A stretch of DNA of 64,000 nt from Bacteroidota bacterium (GTDB lineage Bacteria; Bacteroidota; Ignavibacteria; SZUA-365): contig QKAF01000110.1 of assembly GCA_003246455.1 (NCBI GenBank), forward strand, positions 87,926 through 151,925, read 5' to 3'. Below, in pieces: positions 26,488 to 34,517 of this stretch; position 1 is the first letter of the stretch, and each line of letters opens with the position of its first letter. Under the pieces are notes generated by a model, which saw nothing but the letters and a program-made list of their open reading frames with translations, ran no database searches and was not told the DNA's origin. A program made the translations under genes and the position numbers.

Positions 26488-27362
26488 CAGTAGCGTTTCT
26501 CCCGCATCCGGAAAAATTCAACCAGCGGCTGGATGTATCCCTGCTGCACATCGATGGAAATGCGGTCAACGTTCGAGAGAAGGAACCGGCGACGACGCTC
26601 CGCACTCCGCTCTTCCCATTGACGCCGGTAGCCGAGGCGCACCGCGGCGCGCGAGGTATCGATCCATTTCTCCGCGCCGGTCTCCGCGTCCCGCAGTTTG
26701 ACGAGCCCGATGTCCGGCAGATCCATTTCCCGGGGGTCCGTCAGTTCGACCGCGATGAGATCATGCTTTCGCGCGACAATTTTGAGAGGACGATCGTATC
26801 CCTCGGCCATGAAGTCCGAGACGAGAAAGGCAATCGACCGTTTCTTTGTCACGTGGTTGAAATACTCGAGCGCGCCGCGAATGTCGGTGCCGCTTCCTTC
26901 GGGCTCGAACGCGATGATGTCGCGGATGATCCGCAGAATATGGGACCGGCCTTTTTTCGGGGGAATGAACTTCTCGATGCGGTCGGTGAAGATGATCATA
27001 CCGACTTTGTCAGAGTTTTTGATCGCGCTGAACGCGAGAACGGCACAGAGCTCGGCCGCGATATCCCGCTTGAATTTCGGCGACGTCCCGTAGTCCTGCG
27101 ATGCGCTCATGTCCACGAGCAGCATGACGGTCAGCTCCCGCTCCTCCTCAAACACCTTGACGAAAGGCCGGTTGAAGCGCGCGGAGACGTTCCAGTCGAT
27201 CGTGCGCACGTCGTCGCCGAACTGGTATTCCCGCACTTCGGAGAATTCCATGCCGCGTCCCTTGAACACGGAATGGTATTCACCGGAAAAGAGCTGATTG
27301 ACGAGTCCCCGGGTGCGGATCTCGATCTGCCGGACGTTTTTCAGAATCTGTTTGGTATCCAA
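26487..27362 (-). CDS. DUF58 domain protein
   Basis: 291 residues with the family signature GRGMEFSEVREYQFGDDVRTIDWNVSARFNRPFVKVFEEERE (about 35-75, shown discontinuously elsewhere in family models) and a VWA-like core with DMSAS. DUF58 proteins are near-universal partners of MoxR ATPases. Two bases from moxR and overlapping the next gene by one base; clearly part of the Bat operon. Biochemical role unknown. Confidence 0.92.
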   Translation of the reverse strand: MDTKQILKNVRQIEIRTRGLVNQLFSGEYHSVFKGRGMEFSEVREYQFGDDVRTIDWNVSARFNRPFVKVFEEERELTVMLLVDMSASQDYGTSPKFKRDIAAELCAVLAFSAIKNSDKVGMIIFTDRIEKFIPPKKGRSHILRIIRDIIAFEPEGSGTDIRGALEYFNHVTKKRSIAFLVSDFMAEGYDRPLKIVARKHDLIAVELTDPREMDLPDIGLVKLRDAETGAEKWIDTSRAAVRLGYRRQWEERSAERRRRFLLSNVDRISIDVQQGYIQPLVEFFRMREKRY

Positions 27363-27364
27363 GA

Positions 27365-28354
27365 TCAGGGAACCTCGATGGTGTCGAGAATCTCCTGCAC
27401 GATCATTTCGGAGTTCATCTCCTCCGCCTCTGCCTCGTAGGTGACGGCGACACGGTGACGGAGCACGTCGAAACAGATCGCGCGAATATCTTCCGGTATG
27501 ACATACCCGCGACGATTGACGAAGGCATGGGCCTTCCCGGCGATCGCGAGGTTGATGCTCGCACGCGGGGAACCGCCGTAGGCGATGTAGCTGCTGATGC
27601 GATCGAGCTTGAAATCACGGGGCCGCCGCGTCGCTTCGACGATGTCGAGGATGTAGCGTTCGATTTTCTCATCCATGTACACCGCGTGCAGCGCCTTCCG
27701 CGCACGGAGCACGTCATCGGTCGAGACGACCGGATTGGCGACAGGGATCTCCTGCGAGATCTGCTGGCGCATGATCGCAAGTTCTTCCTCACGCGCGGGA
27801 TAGTCGATCTTGATCTTCAGCATGAAGCGGTCAACCTGCGCCTCGGGCAGCGGATAGGTTCCCTCCTGCTCGATCGGGTTCTGCGTCGCCATGACGAGAA
27901 ACGGCGACGGAAGCGGATAGGTATGTTCGCCGATGGTCACCTGCCGCTCCTGCATGGCTTCGAGCAGCGCACTCTGCACCTTTGCGGGTGAACGGTTGAT
28001 TTCATCGGCAAGAATGAAATTGGCGAACACCGGGCCCTGTTTCGTCTGAAACTCACCGGTCTTCTGATTGTATATCATCGTACCCACCAGGTCGGCAGGG
28101 AGAAGATCCGGTGTAAACTGGATGCGGTGGAAGCTCGCCTTCATGGAGGCTGCGAGCGTCTTGATCGCCGTCGTTTTGGCAAGGCCCGGCACCCCTTCGA
28201 GAAGGATGTGGCCGTCGCCCAGCAGACCGATCAGCAGACGTTCCACCATTCCTTTCTGGCCGATTATAACCTTTCCGATTTCCATTTTCAGGGCGTCGAC
28301 AAATGCGCTTTCCTGCTGAATGCGTTCGTTGATTTCCTGGATATTGACTTGCAT
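27365..28354 (-). CDS. moxR: MoxR-family AAA+ ATPase
   Basis: I start at the ATG at 28354 (MQVNIQEINERIQQES), with GGAG upstream; 329 residues. Walker A GVPGLAKTT (about 54-62), Walker B FILADEINRSPAKVQ, sensor 1 MATQNPIEQEGTYPLPEAQ and the family sequence LDRISSYIAYGGSPRASINL are intact. MoxR ATPases act as chaperones or activators of VWA proteins. First gene of the eight-gene Bat operon. Confidence 0.95.
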   Translation of the reverse strand: MQVNIQEINERIQQESAFVDALKMEIGKVIIGQKGMVERLLIGLLGDGHILLEGVPGLAKTTAIKTLAASMKASFHRIQFTPDLLPADLVGTMIYNQKTGEFQTKQGPVFANFILADEINRSPAKVQSALLEAMQERQVTIGEHTYPLPSPFLVMATQNPIEQEGTYPLPEAQVDRFMLKIKIDYPAREEELAIMRQQISQEIPVANPVVSTDDVLRARKALHAVYMDEKIERYILDIVEATRRPRDFKLDRISSYIAYGGSPRASINLAIAGKAHAFVNRRGYVIPEDIRAICFDVLRHRVAVTYEAEAEEMNSEMIVQEILDTIEVP

Positions 28355-28452
28355 TGGCACTCCAATGGTCCGAATGATGATGAGCGATGCGATACGCAGG
28401 ACAACGGCCTCACTGTCGCGAAACGGCAATCCCTGCGAAAAGAGTTATCAGG

Positions 28453-28485
28453 GTAAATTAAACATCCGACGGAATCGCGTGCAAA
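28453..28485 (-). promoter_or_regulatory. Promoter of the moxR-bat operon
   Basis: Minus strand: TTTG, 21 bases, TAATTTAC, about 100 bases upstream of moxR. It fits the -33/-7 form of other promoters here (6 of 8 in the second box). The rest of 28355-28617 shows nothing else I can support. Confidence 0.5.
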
Positions 28486-28617
28486 CCCAAACGAAACACC
28501 CTGCGCGTACAATCGTTCACCGCGCGGGCGGGACGGGACAATCCGTTTTGACGTACCGGCAGGCCGGTTTGTTCCCTTTTTCCCTTCAGAGGAAATGCAG
28601 CGCCGCCATTCCGCGAT

Positions 28618-29586
28618 TCACCGTTTGCGAAGAGACTGGATGACGTACTTCGAATATCCGTACTTGATCTTCGACGGAATGGACGCGAGGGAGAGCCTGT
28701 TTGTGGGAAACGCGAACGACGGTTCGAAATAACAGTTGATCGTGCATCCCTCGCAGAATGCGTGCCGTCCTTCGTGCTGCTGATGCCAGCGCACGCGGTC
28801 GGAACGGAGCGCCGCAGCGAGGTCGTTGCCGACAGGGATTTTTTCATAATGCAGGTGATAGCATGGGAGAAGGATTTCGTTCTGCGGTGAAATAACCAGG
28901 ACGCGGCTCACTGCCCGGCACAGGGGATCCGCAACCCTGTTTCCGCCGTTCCGCCGCAGCGTCAGGAATGAGGGATTGAGGTACACCATGGGTTTCCGCG
29001 CGAACTCCTCGGTTCTCCGCATCGCCTCATCGCTCAGTCCCTCTGCGCGGAAATACTGGAAGATGGGGTTGAGCAGCAGCATCAGGCCGTGTTCTCTCGC
29101 GAGGTCGTACACCCCTGAGAGCTGATCGGTATTCTCATTCGTTACCGTGAAGAGCAGGTCCGGTTTTTCGCCGAGCTGCTTCGCGATCTCGATGCTTTCG
29201 AGCACGTGCCCGAAACAGTCGACACCCCGCATCGCGTTATGCTGTTCCGCATCGGCGCTGTCGAGGGAGAAATGCAGAAGATCGACTTTTCCTGCCAGTT
29301 CCTCCGCCCGCTTCGGATACAGCAGGGCGTTCGTCGTGATGCTCGACCTCATGCCGAGACGCCGAACCTCCGCCGCAATCTCGCCGATGTCCGGATGCAG
29401 CAGGGGCTCGCCGCCGGTCAGGTCGACGAATCGGACACCGAGCGGGCGCATGGCGCTGAGATTCCGCATGACATCCTCCGTCCGGGCATGACGGGAATCG
29501 CGAAAAGCCGCGTGATCTCCGAAATGGCAGAAATCGCAGTAGGCGTTGCACCGGTACGTCAGGTAATAGTTGCAGAGCAGAGGCAT
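28618..29586 (-). CDS. Radical SAM protein of unknown substrate
   Basis: I start at MPLLCNYYLTYRCNAYCDFC (ATG 29586) because the cluster motif then sits at the expected position; 322 residues. The CxxxCxxC [4Fe-4S] motif is Cys13/17/20, followed by DLTGGEPLLHP (SAM binding) and LHFSLDSADAEQHNAMRG. A C-terminal cysteine set (CRAVSRV, LPCYHLHY, CEGCTINC) suggests a SPASM/Twitch-type auxiliary cluster. Such proteins modify peptides or cofactors, but no candidate precursor peptide is adjacent. Divergent from the AlbA_2 gene. Confidence 0.85.
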   Translation of the reverse strand: MPLLCNYYLTYRCNAYCDFCHFGDHAAFRDSRHARTEDVMRNLSAMRPLGVRFVDLTGGEPLLHPDIGEIAAEVRRLGMRSSITTNALLYPKRAEELAGKVDLLHFSLDSADAEQHNAMRGVDCFGHVLESIEIAKQLGEKPDLLFTVTNENTDQLSGVYDLAREHGLMLLLNPIFQYFRAEGLSDEAMRRTEEFARKPMVYLNPSFLTLRRNGGNRVADPLCRAVSRVLVISPQNEILLPCYHLHYEKIPVGNDLAAALRSDRVRWHQQHEGRHAFCEGCTINCYFEPSFAFPTNRLSLASIPSKIKYGYSKYVIQSLRKR

Positions 29587-29750
29587 GCGCCGGGACCTTT
29601 CACAGCAGCGAATATTCAGCTTCAGGAATCGAGGACATGCGGAATGATACAAAACCGTCGGCGCATTTCCATATTCCCCGGATGCGGAACGGGATTGTCC
29701 GGAATCGAGTTTTTCTTCATACTGGTGCACGACAAGCTACGACTGAAGCC

Positions 29751-30389
29751 ATGCGTTACCACGAACTGACCGAAATGATCGAGGCGGGCGAAGGACTCAA
29801 AACGGAGTTCAAGCGACGCGTCTCCTCCGGCAAGAAGATTGCCAAGGAGATGATCGCATTCGCCAATACCCGCGGCGGGGTGATCATCTTCGGAATCGAT
29901 GACGACAAGTCCGTTGTGGGAGTTGACAGCGAAAAAGCGGAACTCGAGGACATCTCTCACGCCGCGGCGCATCTCTGCGATCCCCCGATCCCGCACCGGG
30001 TGACGATATTCAACATGAGCAACCGTGATGTCATCTGCATTGAAATCCCTGAAAGCGACTGCAAGCCGCATTACCTGATCGAGGAAAACGACGAACGAAC
30101 GGCCTATGTTCGCGTGGGAGAAAACAGCGTGCAGGCAAGCCGCGAAATGGTCCGCGTGCTGCGGCACCAGTACGGAGAGTCTGAGCCTGTACGCCTCGTT
30201 TTCGGCGAGGCGGAAAAACGGCTTTTCGCCTGGTTCGAGAAACACGACCGGATCACCGTGAAGGAATATGCGAAGCTGATAAACGTTTCCGAGCGACGCG
30301 CATCCCGTCTCCTCGTGCGCCTGATCCGGGCAGGCGCCGTGGCGATTCATACGCATGAGAAGACCGATTACTTCACGCCCATGCTCTGA
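29751..30389 (+). CDS. AlbA_2 (Schlafen AAA_4-like) ATP-binding protein
   Basis: I take the ATG at 29751 (MRYHELTEMIEAGEGLKTEFKRR); 212 residues. The N-terminal AlbA_2 domain has GLKTEFKRRVSSGKKIAKEMIAFANTRGGVIIFGIDDD and the late AYVRVGENSVQASREMV. The C-terminus (about 160-210, DRITVKEYAKLINVSERRASRLLVRLIRAGA) is a winged-helix DNA-binding domain. This is a common, mostly uncharacterised family annotated as putative DNA-binding or regulatory. Upstream of the tRNA and in the same direction. Confidence 0.88.
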   Translation: MRYHELTEMIEAGEGLKTEFKRRVSSGKKIAKEMIAFANTRGGVIIFGIDDDKSVVGVDSEKAELEDISHAAAHLCDPPIPHRVTIFNMSNRDVICIEIPESDCKPHYLIEENDERTAYVRVGENSVQASREMVRVLRHQYGESEPVRLVFGEAEKRLFAWFEKHDRITVKEYAKLINVSERRASRLLVRLIRAGAVAIHTHEKTDYFTPML

Positions 30390-30462
30390 CCCCGGCGTCT
30401 CCCGCATGGGCCGGCGATCGCACGCTGCGTGCAGAGACCTGTCCCTGCCGAGAATATTGCCG

Positions 30463-30494
30463 TTTGCATATTTCATCGGATAGGCGTAACTTTA
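30463..30494 (+). promoter_or_regulatory. Promoter of tRNA-Ala
   Basis: TTTG, 20 bases, TAACTTTA, ending 10 bases before the 5' end of the tRNA, the right distance for transcription to begin a few bases upstream of the mature end. It matches the repeated TTTG-N20-TAACTT pattern of this window. Confidence 0.7.
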
Positions 30495-30504
30495 TAAACC
30501 CTTC

Positions 30505-30577
<73 letters not shown>

Positions 30578-30580
30578 CAA

Positions 30581-30609
30581 AGGTCTGATTCATCAGACCT
30601 TTTCTTTTT
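30581..30609 (+). terminator. Rho-independent terminator after tRNA-Ala
   Basis: Perfect 8 bp stem AGGTCTGA / TCAGACCT with a TTCA loop and a T-rich tail, starting 3 bases after the tRNA. Confidence 0.92.
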
Positions 30610-30641
30610 CCAGTCCACTTGCACAGTTTCGCGGAGCCCCC

Positions 30642-31061
30642 ATGTCCCTTCCCGAAGATATCGTCGAGCCGCTGGTCGAAGCAGCCAGGGAGGTACGCGC
30701 AGCGGCATACGCGCCGTATTCCGGATTTCGTGTCGGCGCGGCATTGCTCTGCGACGACGGCACGGTGTATACCGGGTGCAATGTGGAGAACAGTTCCTAC
30801 GGCCTCACCTGCTGCGCCGAACGAAATGCCGTGTACGCGGCAGTCGCCGCGGGTGCCCGGATCTTCCTCGCAATCGCCGTGGCGGCCGACGGCATGCCGG
30901 TTCCGCCATGCGGCGCATGCCGACAGGTGCTCAGCGAGTTCGCCCCCGACCTTCCGGTGATCCTTGCCGGCGGCGCTGGCGGACACCGGGTCCTTTCCCT
31001 GACCAACCTCCTCCCCGAGCCCTTCACATCGGATTACCTCAGCGCTGAATCGAACGAATAG
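30642..31061 (+). CDS. cdd: Cytidine deaminase
   Basis: Converts cytidine and deoxycytidine to uridine and deoxyuridine (pyrimidine salvage). 139 residues, homotetrameric size class. Zinc and catalytic motifs CCAERNAVY (His replaced by Cys, as in tetrameric enzymes) and PPCGACRQVLSEF are present, as is the substrate loop GCNVENSSYGLT. It follows the tRNA terminator by 32 bases; I did not find a convincing promoter in that gap. Confidence 0.96.
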   Translation: MSLPEDIVEPLVEAAREVRAAAYAPYSGFRVGAALLCDDGTVYTGCNVENSSYGLTCCAERNAVYAAVAAGARIFLAIAVAADGMPVPPCGACRQVLSEFAPDLPVILAGGAGGHRVLSLTNLLPEPFTSDYLSAESNE

Positions 31062-31151
31062 CCACCGGCGCGACCCCGCCGCAGCTTCGCGGCAATCCCT
31101 CCCCGGCAATCCCGAATCGGTCGACGCCGTGTCTCCCGGGCATCGTGAGAC

Positions 31152-31180
31152 TTGCGTCTCTGGCCGATAGTTTCTATAAT
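31152..31180 (+). promoter_or_regulatory. Promoter of the 31278 outer-membrane gene
   Basis: TTGCGT, 17 bases, TATAAT: a perfect sigma70-type -10. The same bases read TATAATTG, 7 of 8 for TAnnTTTG, with 20 bases from TTG. Located about 100 bases before the start codon. Nothing else is seen in 31062-31277. Confidence 0.65.
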
Positions 31181-31277
31181 TGCCGCATATCCGACATCCA
31201 TACTTTGCATGGCGCCCGATGCAGTGTACCGCGGCGTTTCCATCCATTACCGACACACAATGTCACACAGAGGAATC

Positions 31278-32258
31278 ATGGACATGCGAAAACTGATATG
31301 CAGGTCGCTGTGCCTCGGACTTTTACTCGGCACATTAACGATAACCATCCCGGCGCGTGCATTCGCGCACGATCCCGGTAAATATACCTTGTCCTGGCTC
31401 GCCAGCGACGGAGGGGACGTCCTGCGTCCCGAGCGCTCCGGCGGCGCCTACCACTGGTACCTGGGGCTCGATGCCGGTCTGACGTACTCCATTTTCCAGA
31501 ACGGACCGGTGAGTCTCTACATGCCGAATCCGCACAACAGCAAGTATCCCCTGCAGGCAACGGATGACGGCGGCAACGGCCTCGGCTTCGTGATCGGGGG
31601 AGCGCTCGATCTCCCCCTGTCGGAAAGCATCGGCCTGATGGGACGGCTGAATTACCACACGCGTTCCGGCACCGCCACGACAACCACGTTCCCGGTTCCC
31701 GCGGTTCGGTACTACCCTGACGGCAGCACGGAACTCGTCGACGCGACGATCGAGGATAAGGTCACCTGGACTTTCGATCATCTGCAGCTCGACCTCCTCC
31801 TGCGGATCCAGCTTCAGAAGGATGCGTGGTACCTGTTTTTCGGCCCCTCCTTTTCTTCCATTCTTTCGAACAAAGCCGAGCTCGATCAGCGTATCGTCGC
31901 ACCCGAGGACATCTACTACGTGGAGGAGGTCAACGGTTTCGACGACATCGTCAACAATCTTCGCACCGCTTCGAACAGCGCCGAAATCGCCGGCATACGC
32001 AGCGGACGCTTCGATCTGAAATTCGGTCTCGGGACCTGGATCCCTCTCACCGAGACGCTTTTCCTGACTCCCGAGCTCTCCCTTGCGTATCCCCTGCTCA
32101 AACTGGTGGAGGCCGATTACGCACATGACCGCTTCGGGCAGATCGGGGACAACGCGGCAATATTCGAACGCACGGAGCCCTTCATCGAAAACAATGCTGA
32201 TTTCAACATGATCACTGTTTTCTTCACCCTCGGCCTTCGCTGGCGGATCGGATCATAA
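31278..32258 (+). CDS. Outer-membrane beta-barrel protein
   Basis: I use the ATG at 31278 (MDMRKLICRS) with AGAGGA upstream; 326 residues. Signal peptide ends about ARAFA. Strands such as HWYLGLDAGLTYSIF, GLMGRLNYHTRSG and the terminal MITVFFTLGLRWRIGS give a barrel with a near-terminal aromatic. The TDDGGNGLGFVIGGALDLPLSE segment is similar to FDGGNGVG in the 18296 gene, so it is a distant paralogue of that family. Fifteen bases before the OmpA/PD40 gene, probably one operon. Confidence 0.8.
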   Translation: MDMRKLICRSLCLGLLLGTLTITIPARAFAHDPGKYTLSWLASDGGDVLRPERSGGAYHWYLGLDAGLTYSIFQNGPVSLYMPNPHNSKYPLQATDDGGNGLGFVIGGALDLPLSESIGLMGRLNYHTRSGTATTTTFPVPAVRYYPDGSTELVDATIEDKVTWTFDHLQLDLLLRIQLQKDAWYLFFGPSFSSILSNKAELDQRIVAPEDIYYVEEVNGFDDIVNNLRTASNSAEIAGIRSGRFDLKFGLGTWIPLTETLFLTPELSLAYPLLKLVEADYAHDRFGQIGDNAAIFERTEPFIENNADFNMITVFFTLGLRWRIGS

Positions 32259-32272
32259 AGGAGGATCGTACC

Positions 32273-33790
32273 ATGAACAAGCATACACGCATCATGACGC
32301 TGCTCCTGCCGATCCTGCTTCTGAGTCTTCCGGCATGGGCACAGGACGAAAAGCCGATCCGTCCATCCATCACTCCCGAGGCGTACGATGTTTCCATCCG
32401 GGCGCTGAGCGCGCTGAATTCCAGTGCGAACGATTTTGCGCCGCTGCTTCTCGGCAACGGCCGCGTCATGTACTTCACCTCGGACCGGGACGGAGATCAG
32501 AACATTTACTCCGCGGTCCAGGGCGGCAGCAACTGGGAGCAGGCGCAGGAAGCCGGTCCTCCCCTGAACACCTCGGGTGACGAAGGCGGGACCACCATCA
32601 CTCCTGACGGACACTGGATGGTGTTCACCGCCTGCGACCGGTCGGACGGACTCGGCGACTGCGACCTGTACATTGCGGAGTACGTCGGGGGAAGCTGGCG
32701 CAACGTGAAGAATCTCGGTGCGAAGGTGAATTCTCCGTCCTGGGATTCGCAGCCCAGCATTTCTCCCGACGGTCTCATGCTCTTCTTCGTTTCCGAACGG
32801 CCGGGCGGATCAGGAGGAACGGACATCTGGATGAGTTCCCGCAGCTATGGCGGGGAATGGCAGCAGGCCGTCAACCTGGGAAGGACCGTCAACACCAGCG
32901 GCGACGAACTCGCGCCCTGCATTGCTGCCGACAACACGACACTGTACTTCTCGAGCGACATGCATCCGGGAATCGGCGGACAGGACGTGTATCGGACGCG
33001 AAACACGGGCAGCAGCTGGTCATCGCCGCAGCATCTCGGCACGCCGGTGAACAGTGAGTACGACGACTATTTCTGCAGTCTGAAACTCAACAGTGAAGAC
33101 ATGTACTTCGCGTCCAATCGGGCCAGCAGCGGCGAGGATCTCGATATTTTTCTCGCGATACCGAACCCCCTCCCTCCGGGCTCTGTCACCACGGTGGTCG
33201 GTAACGTGACCGATTCGCAGTCCCAGACTCCTCTGGGAGCGACGCTCACGGTGCGCGACATCCAGAGCAATGAAATCGTCAGCAGTTTCGAGAGCGACGC
33301 GGTGGACGGGAGTTACGTCGTCGTGCTCCAACCGGGAAAAACCTATGTCATCACGGCGGAGTCTCCCGGGTACCTGTTCTACTCGGACCGCTTCGAGGTT
33401 CCTTCGGATTCAAAAAACACCAGTGTCCGGAAGGATATCGCGATGACGCGTGACATCGTCCGGCTTCTCGTGTATTTCGATTTCGACCAGGCATCGCTCC
33501 AGCCGGCTTCCGCCGTCGACCTCAACCGTGCCGTCGACTGGCTGAAAGCGAATCCGACAGTGAAGGTCGAACTTTCGGGACACACCGATAATGTCGGCGC
33601 GAAAGATTACAACAAGAAACTGTCGCAGGACCGCGCTCAATCCGTCATGGATTACCTCGTCGGCAAAGGCGTCTCTCCCGCCCGGCTCCGCGCAATGGGG
33701 TACGGCATGGAGCAGCCCATCACCACGAACGACACGGACGAAGGACGAGCCATGAACAGACGGGTCGAGTTTCGCGTCGTTTCACGCTGA
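32273..33790 (+). CDS. OmpA-family protein with PD40 (beta-propeller) repeats
   Basis: 505 residues: signal peptide (to AWAQ), PD40 repeats (about 60-290: VMYFTSDRDGDQNIYSAVQGG, MLFFVSERPGGSGGTDIWMSSR, LYFSSDMHPGIGGQDVYRTR), a carboxypeptidase-like beta domain (about 305-375) and an OmpA C-terminal peptidoglycan-binding domain (about 395-505: VYFDFDQASLQPASAVDLNRAV, LSGHTDNVGAKDYNKKLSQDRAQSV). This layout, common in Bacteroidota, resembles PorE/PorP-associated proteins of type 9 secretion, but that role is not proven here. Strong AAAGGAGGATC site. Confidence 0.92.
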   Translation: MNKHTRIMTLLLPILLLSLPAWAQDEKPIRPSITPEAYDVSIRALSALNSSANDFAPLLLGNGRVMYFTSDRDGDQNIYSAVQGGSNWEQAQEAGPPLNTSGDEGGTTITPDGHWMVFTACDRSDGLGDCDLYIAEYVGGSWRNVKNLGAKVNSPSWDSQPSISPDGLMLFFVSERPGGSGGTDIWMSSRSYGGEWQQAVNLGRTVNTSGDELAPCIAADNTTLYFSSDMHPGIGGQDVYRTRNTGSSWSSPQHLGTPVNSEYDDYFCSLKLNSEDMYFASNRASSGEDLDIFLAIPNPLPPGSVTTVVGNVTDSQSQTPLGATLTVRDIQSNEIVSSFESDAVDGSYVVVLQPGKTYVITAESPGYLFYSDRFEVPSDSKNTSVRKDIAMTRDIVRLLVYFDFDQASLQPASAVDLNRAVDWLKANPTVKVELSGHTDNVGAKDYNKKLSQDRAQSVMDYLVGKGVSPARLRAMGYGMEQPITTNDTDEGRAMNRRVEFRVVSR

Positions 33791-33846
33791 AGCCAGAGCA
33801 CTCTGCAGTGCGGCCACGCTTCCTGCTGCCTCACTGACGGAAACGG

Positions 33847-33869
33847 AAAAGGCGCCACAGGCGCCTTTT
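33847..33869 (+). terminator. Rho-independent terminator, probably bidirectional
   Basis: 10 bp inverted repeat AAAAGGCGCC / GGCGCCTTTT with an ACA loop. Placed between the OmpA gene and the convergent dCMP deaminase; T-runs on both strands. Confidence 0.9.
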
Positions 33870-33895
33870 CTCATACGGTCGAAACAAAATCTCGA

Positions 33896-34369
33896 TCATG
33901 CTTTCTCAGGTGTTCCGTCCATTTCCACCCGGATAAGCTCGATCTTCGAATTCACGAGCAGCGGCTCGATACGGTCGATTTTGTAGGGCTTGAGGTAGAA
34001 AATGCGCCGGATACCGGTATTCATCAGCGTTTTCAGGCAATGATAACAGGGGCTAGCCGTGATATAGATATCCGCGTCGTTGATCTCCACTCCATGTTTC
34101 GCCGCCTGGGCGATGGCATTTATTTCCGCGTGGATCGTGCGAAAGCAGTTTTCCTCTTCCTCCCCGTCGGGGTTCCGCGAGACGTAGATAAGGCAGCCGA
34201 CGTCGGTGCAATGCGGGTGACCGGCCGGGGAACCGTTATAGCCCGTCGCGATCACATTCTTGTCCTTGACGATCACCGCGCCGATTTTGGCACGCGTACA
34301 GGTTGCGCGATCTGCGACCAGCGTCGCAATACGCATGAAATACTGGTCCCAGCTGAGACGTGTCGACAT
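33896..34369 (-). CDS. Deoxycytidylate (dCMP) deaminase family
   Basis: I start at [19 protein letters not shown] (ATG 34369), preceded by GGAG; 157 residues. Zinc-dependent deaminase motifs: [16 protein letters not shown] (His and proton-shuttle Glu) and [14 protein letters not shown] (two Cys ligands). The [26 protein letters not shown] opening is typical of dCMP deaminase / ComE operon protein 2. It makes dUMP for thymidylate synthesis. A divergent promoter is seen upstream. Confidence 0.93.
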   Translation of the reverse strand: MSTRLSWDQYFMRIATLVADRATCTRAKIGAVIVKDKNVIATGYNGSPAGHPHCTDVGCLIYVSRNPDGEEEENCFRTIHAEINAIAQAAKHGVEINDADIYITASPCYHCLKTLMNTGIRRIFYLKPYKIDRIEPLLVNSKIELIRVEMDGTPEKA

Positions 34370-34394
34370 TCCTGCTCCACTTTTGTGATTGGAA

Positions 34395-34427
34395 AGAATA
34401 TACATCCCCGCACGGGTAACACACAAA
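34395..34427 (-). promoter_or_regulatory. Promoter of the dCMP deaminase gene
   Basis: Minus strand: TTTG, 21 bases, TATATTCT, about 26 bases before the start codon. Second box matches 6 of 8 positions of TAnnTTTG. I found no comparably good element for the divergent PhoH gene. Confidence 0.45.
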
Positions 34428-34517
34428 AACCGCGGCGGGGTACGGCCACCTTGTGATTCAAAAAATTCTGCTTCATTTTACCGGAAATCGCTGTCCCAAC
34501 ACCCCGGGGTATTTTTC

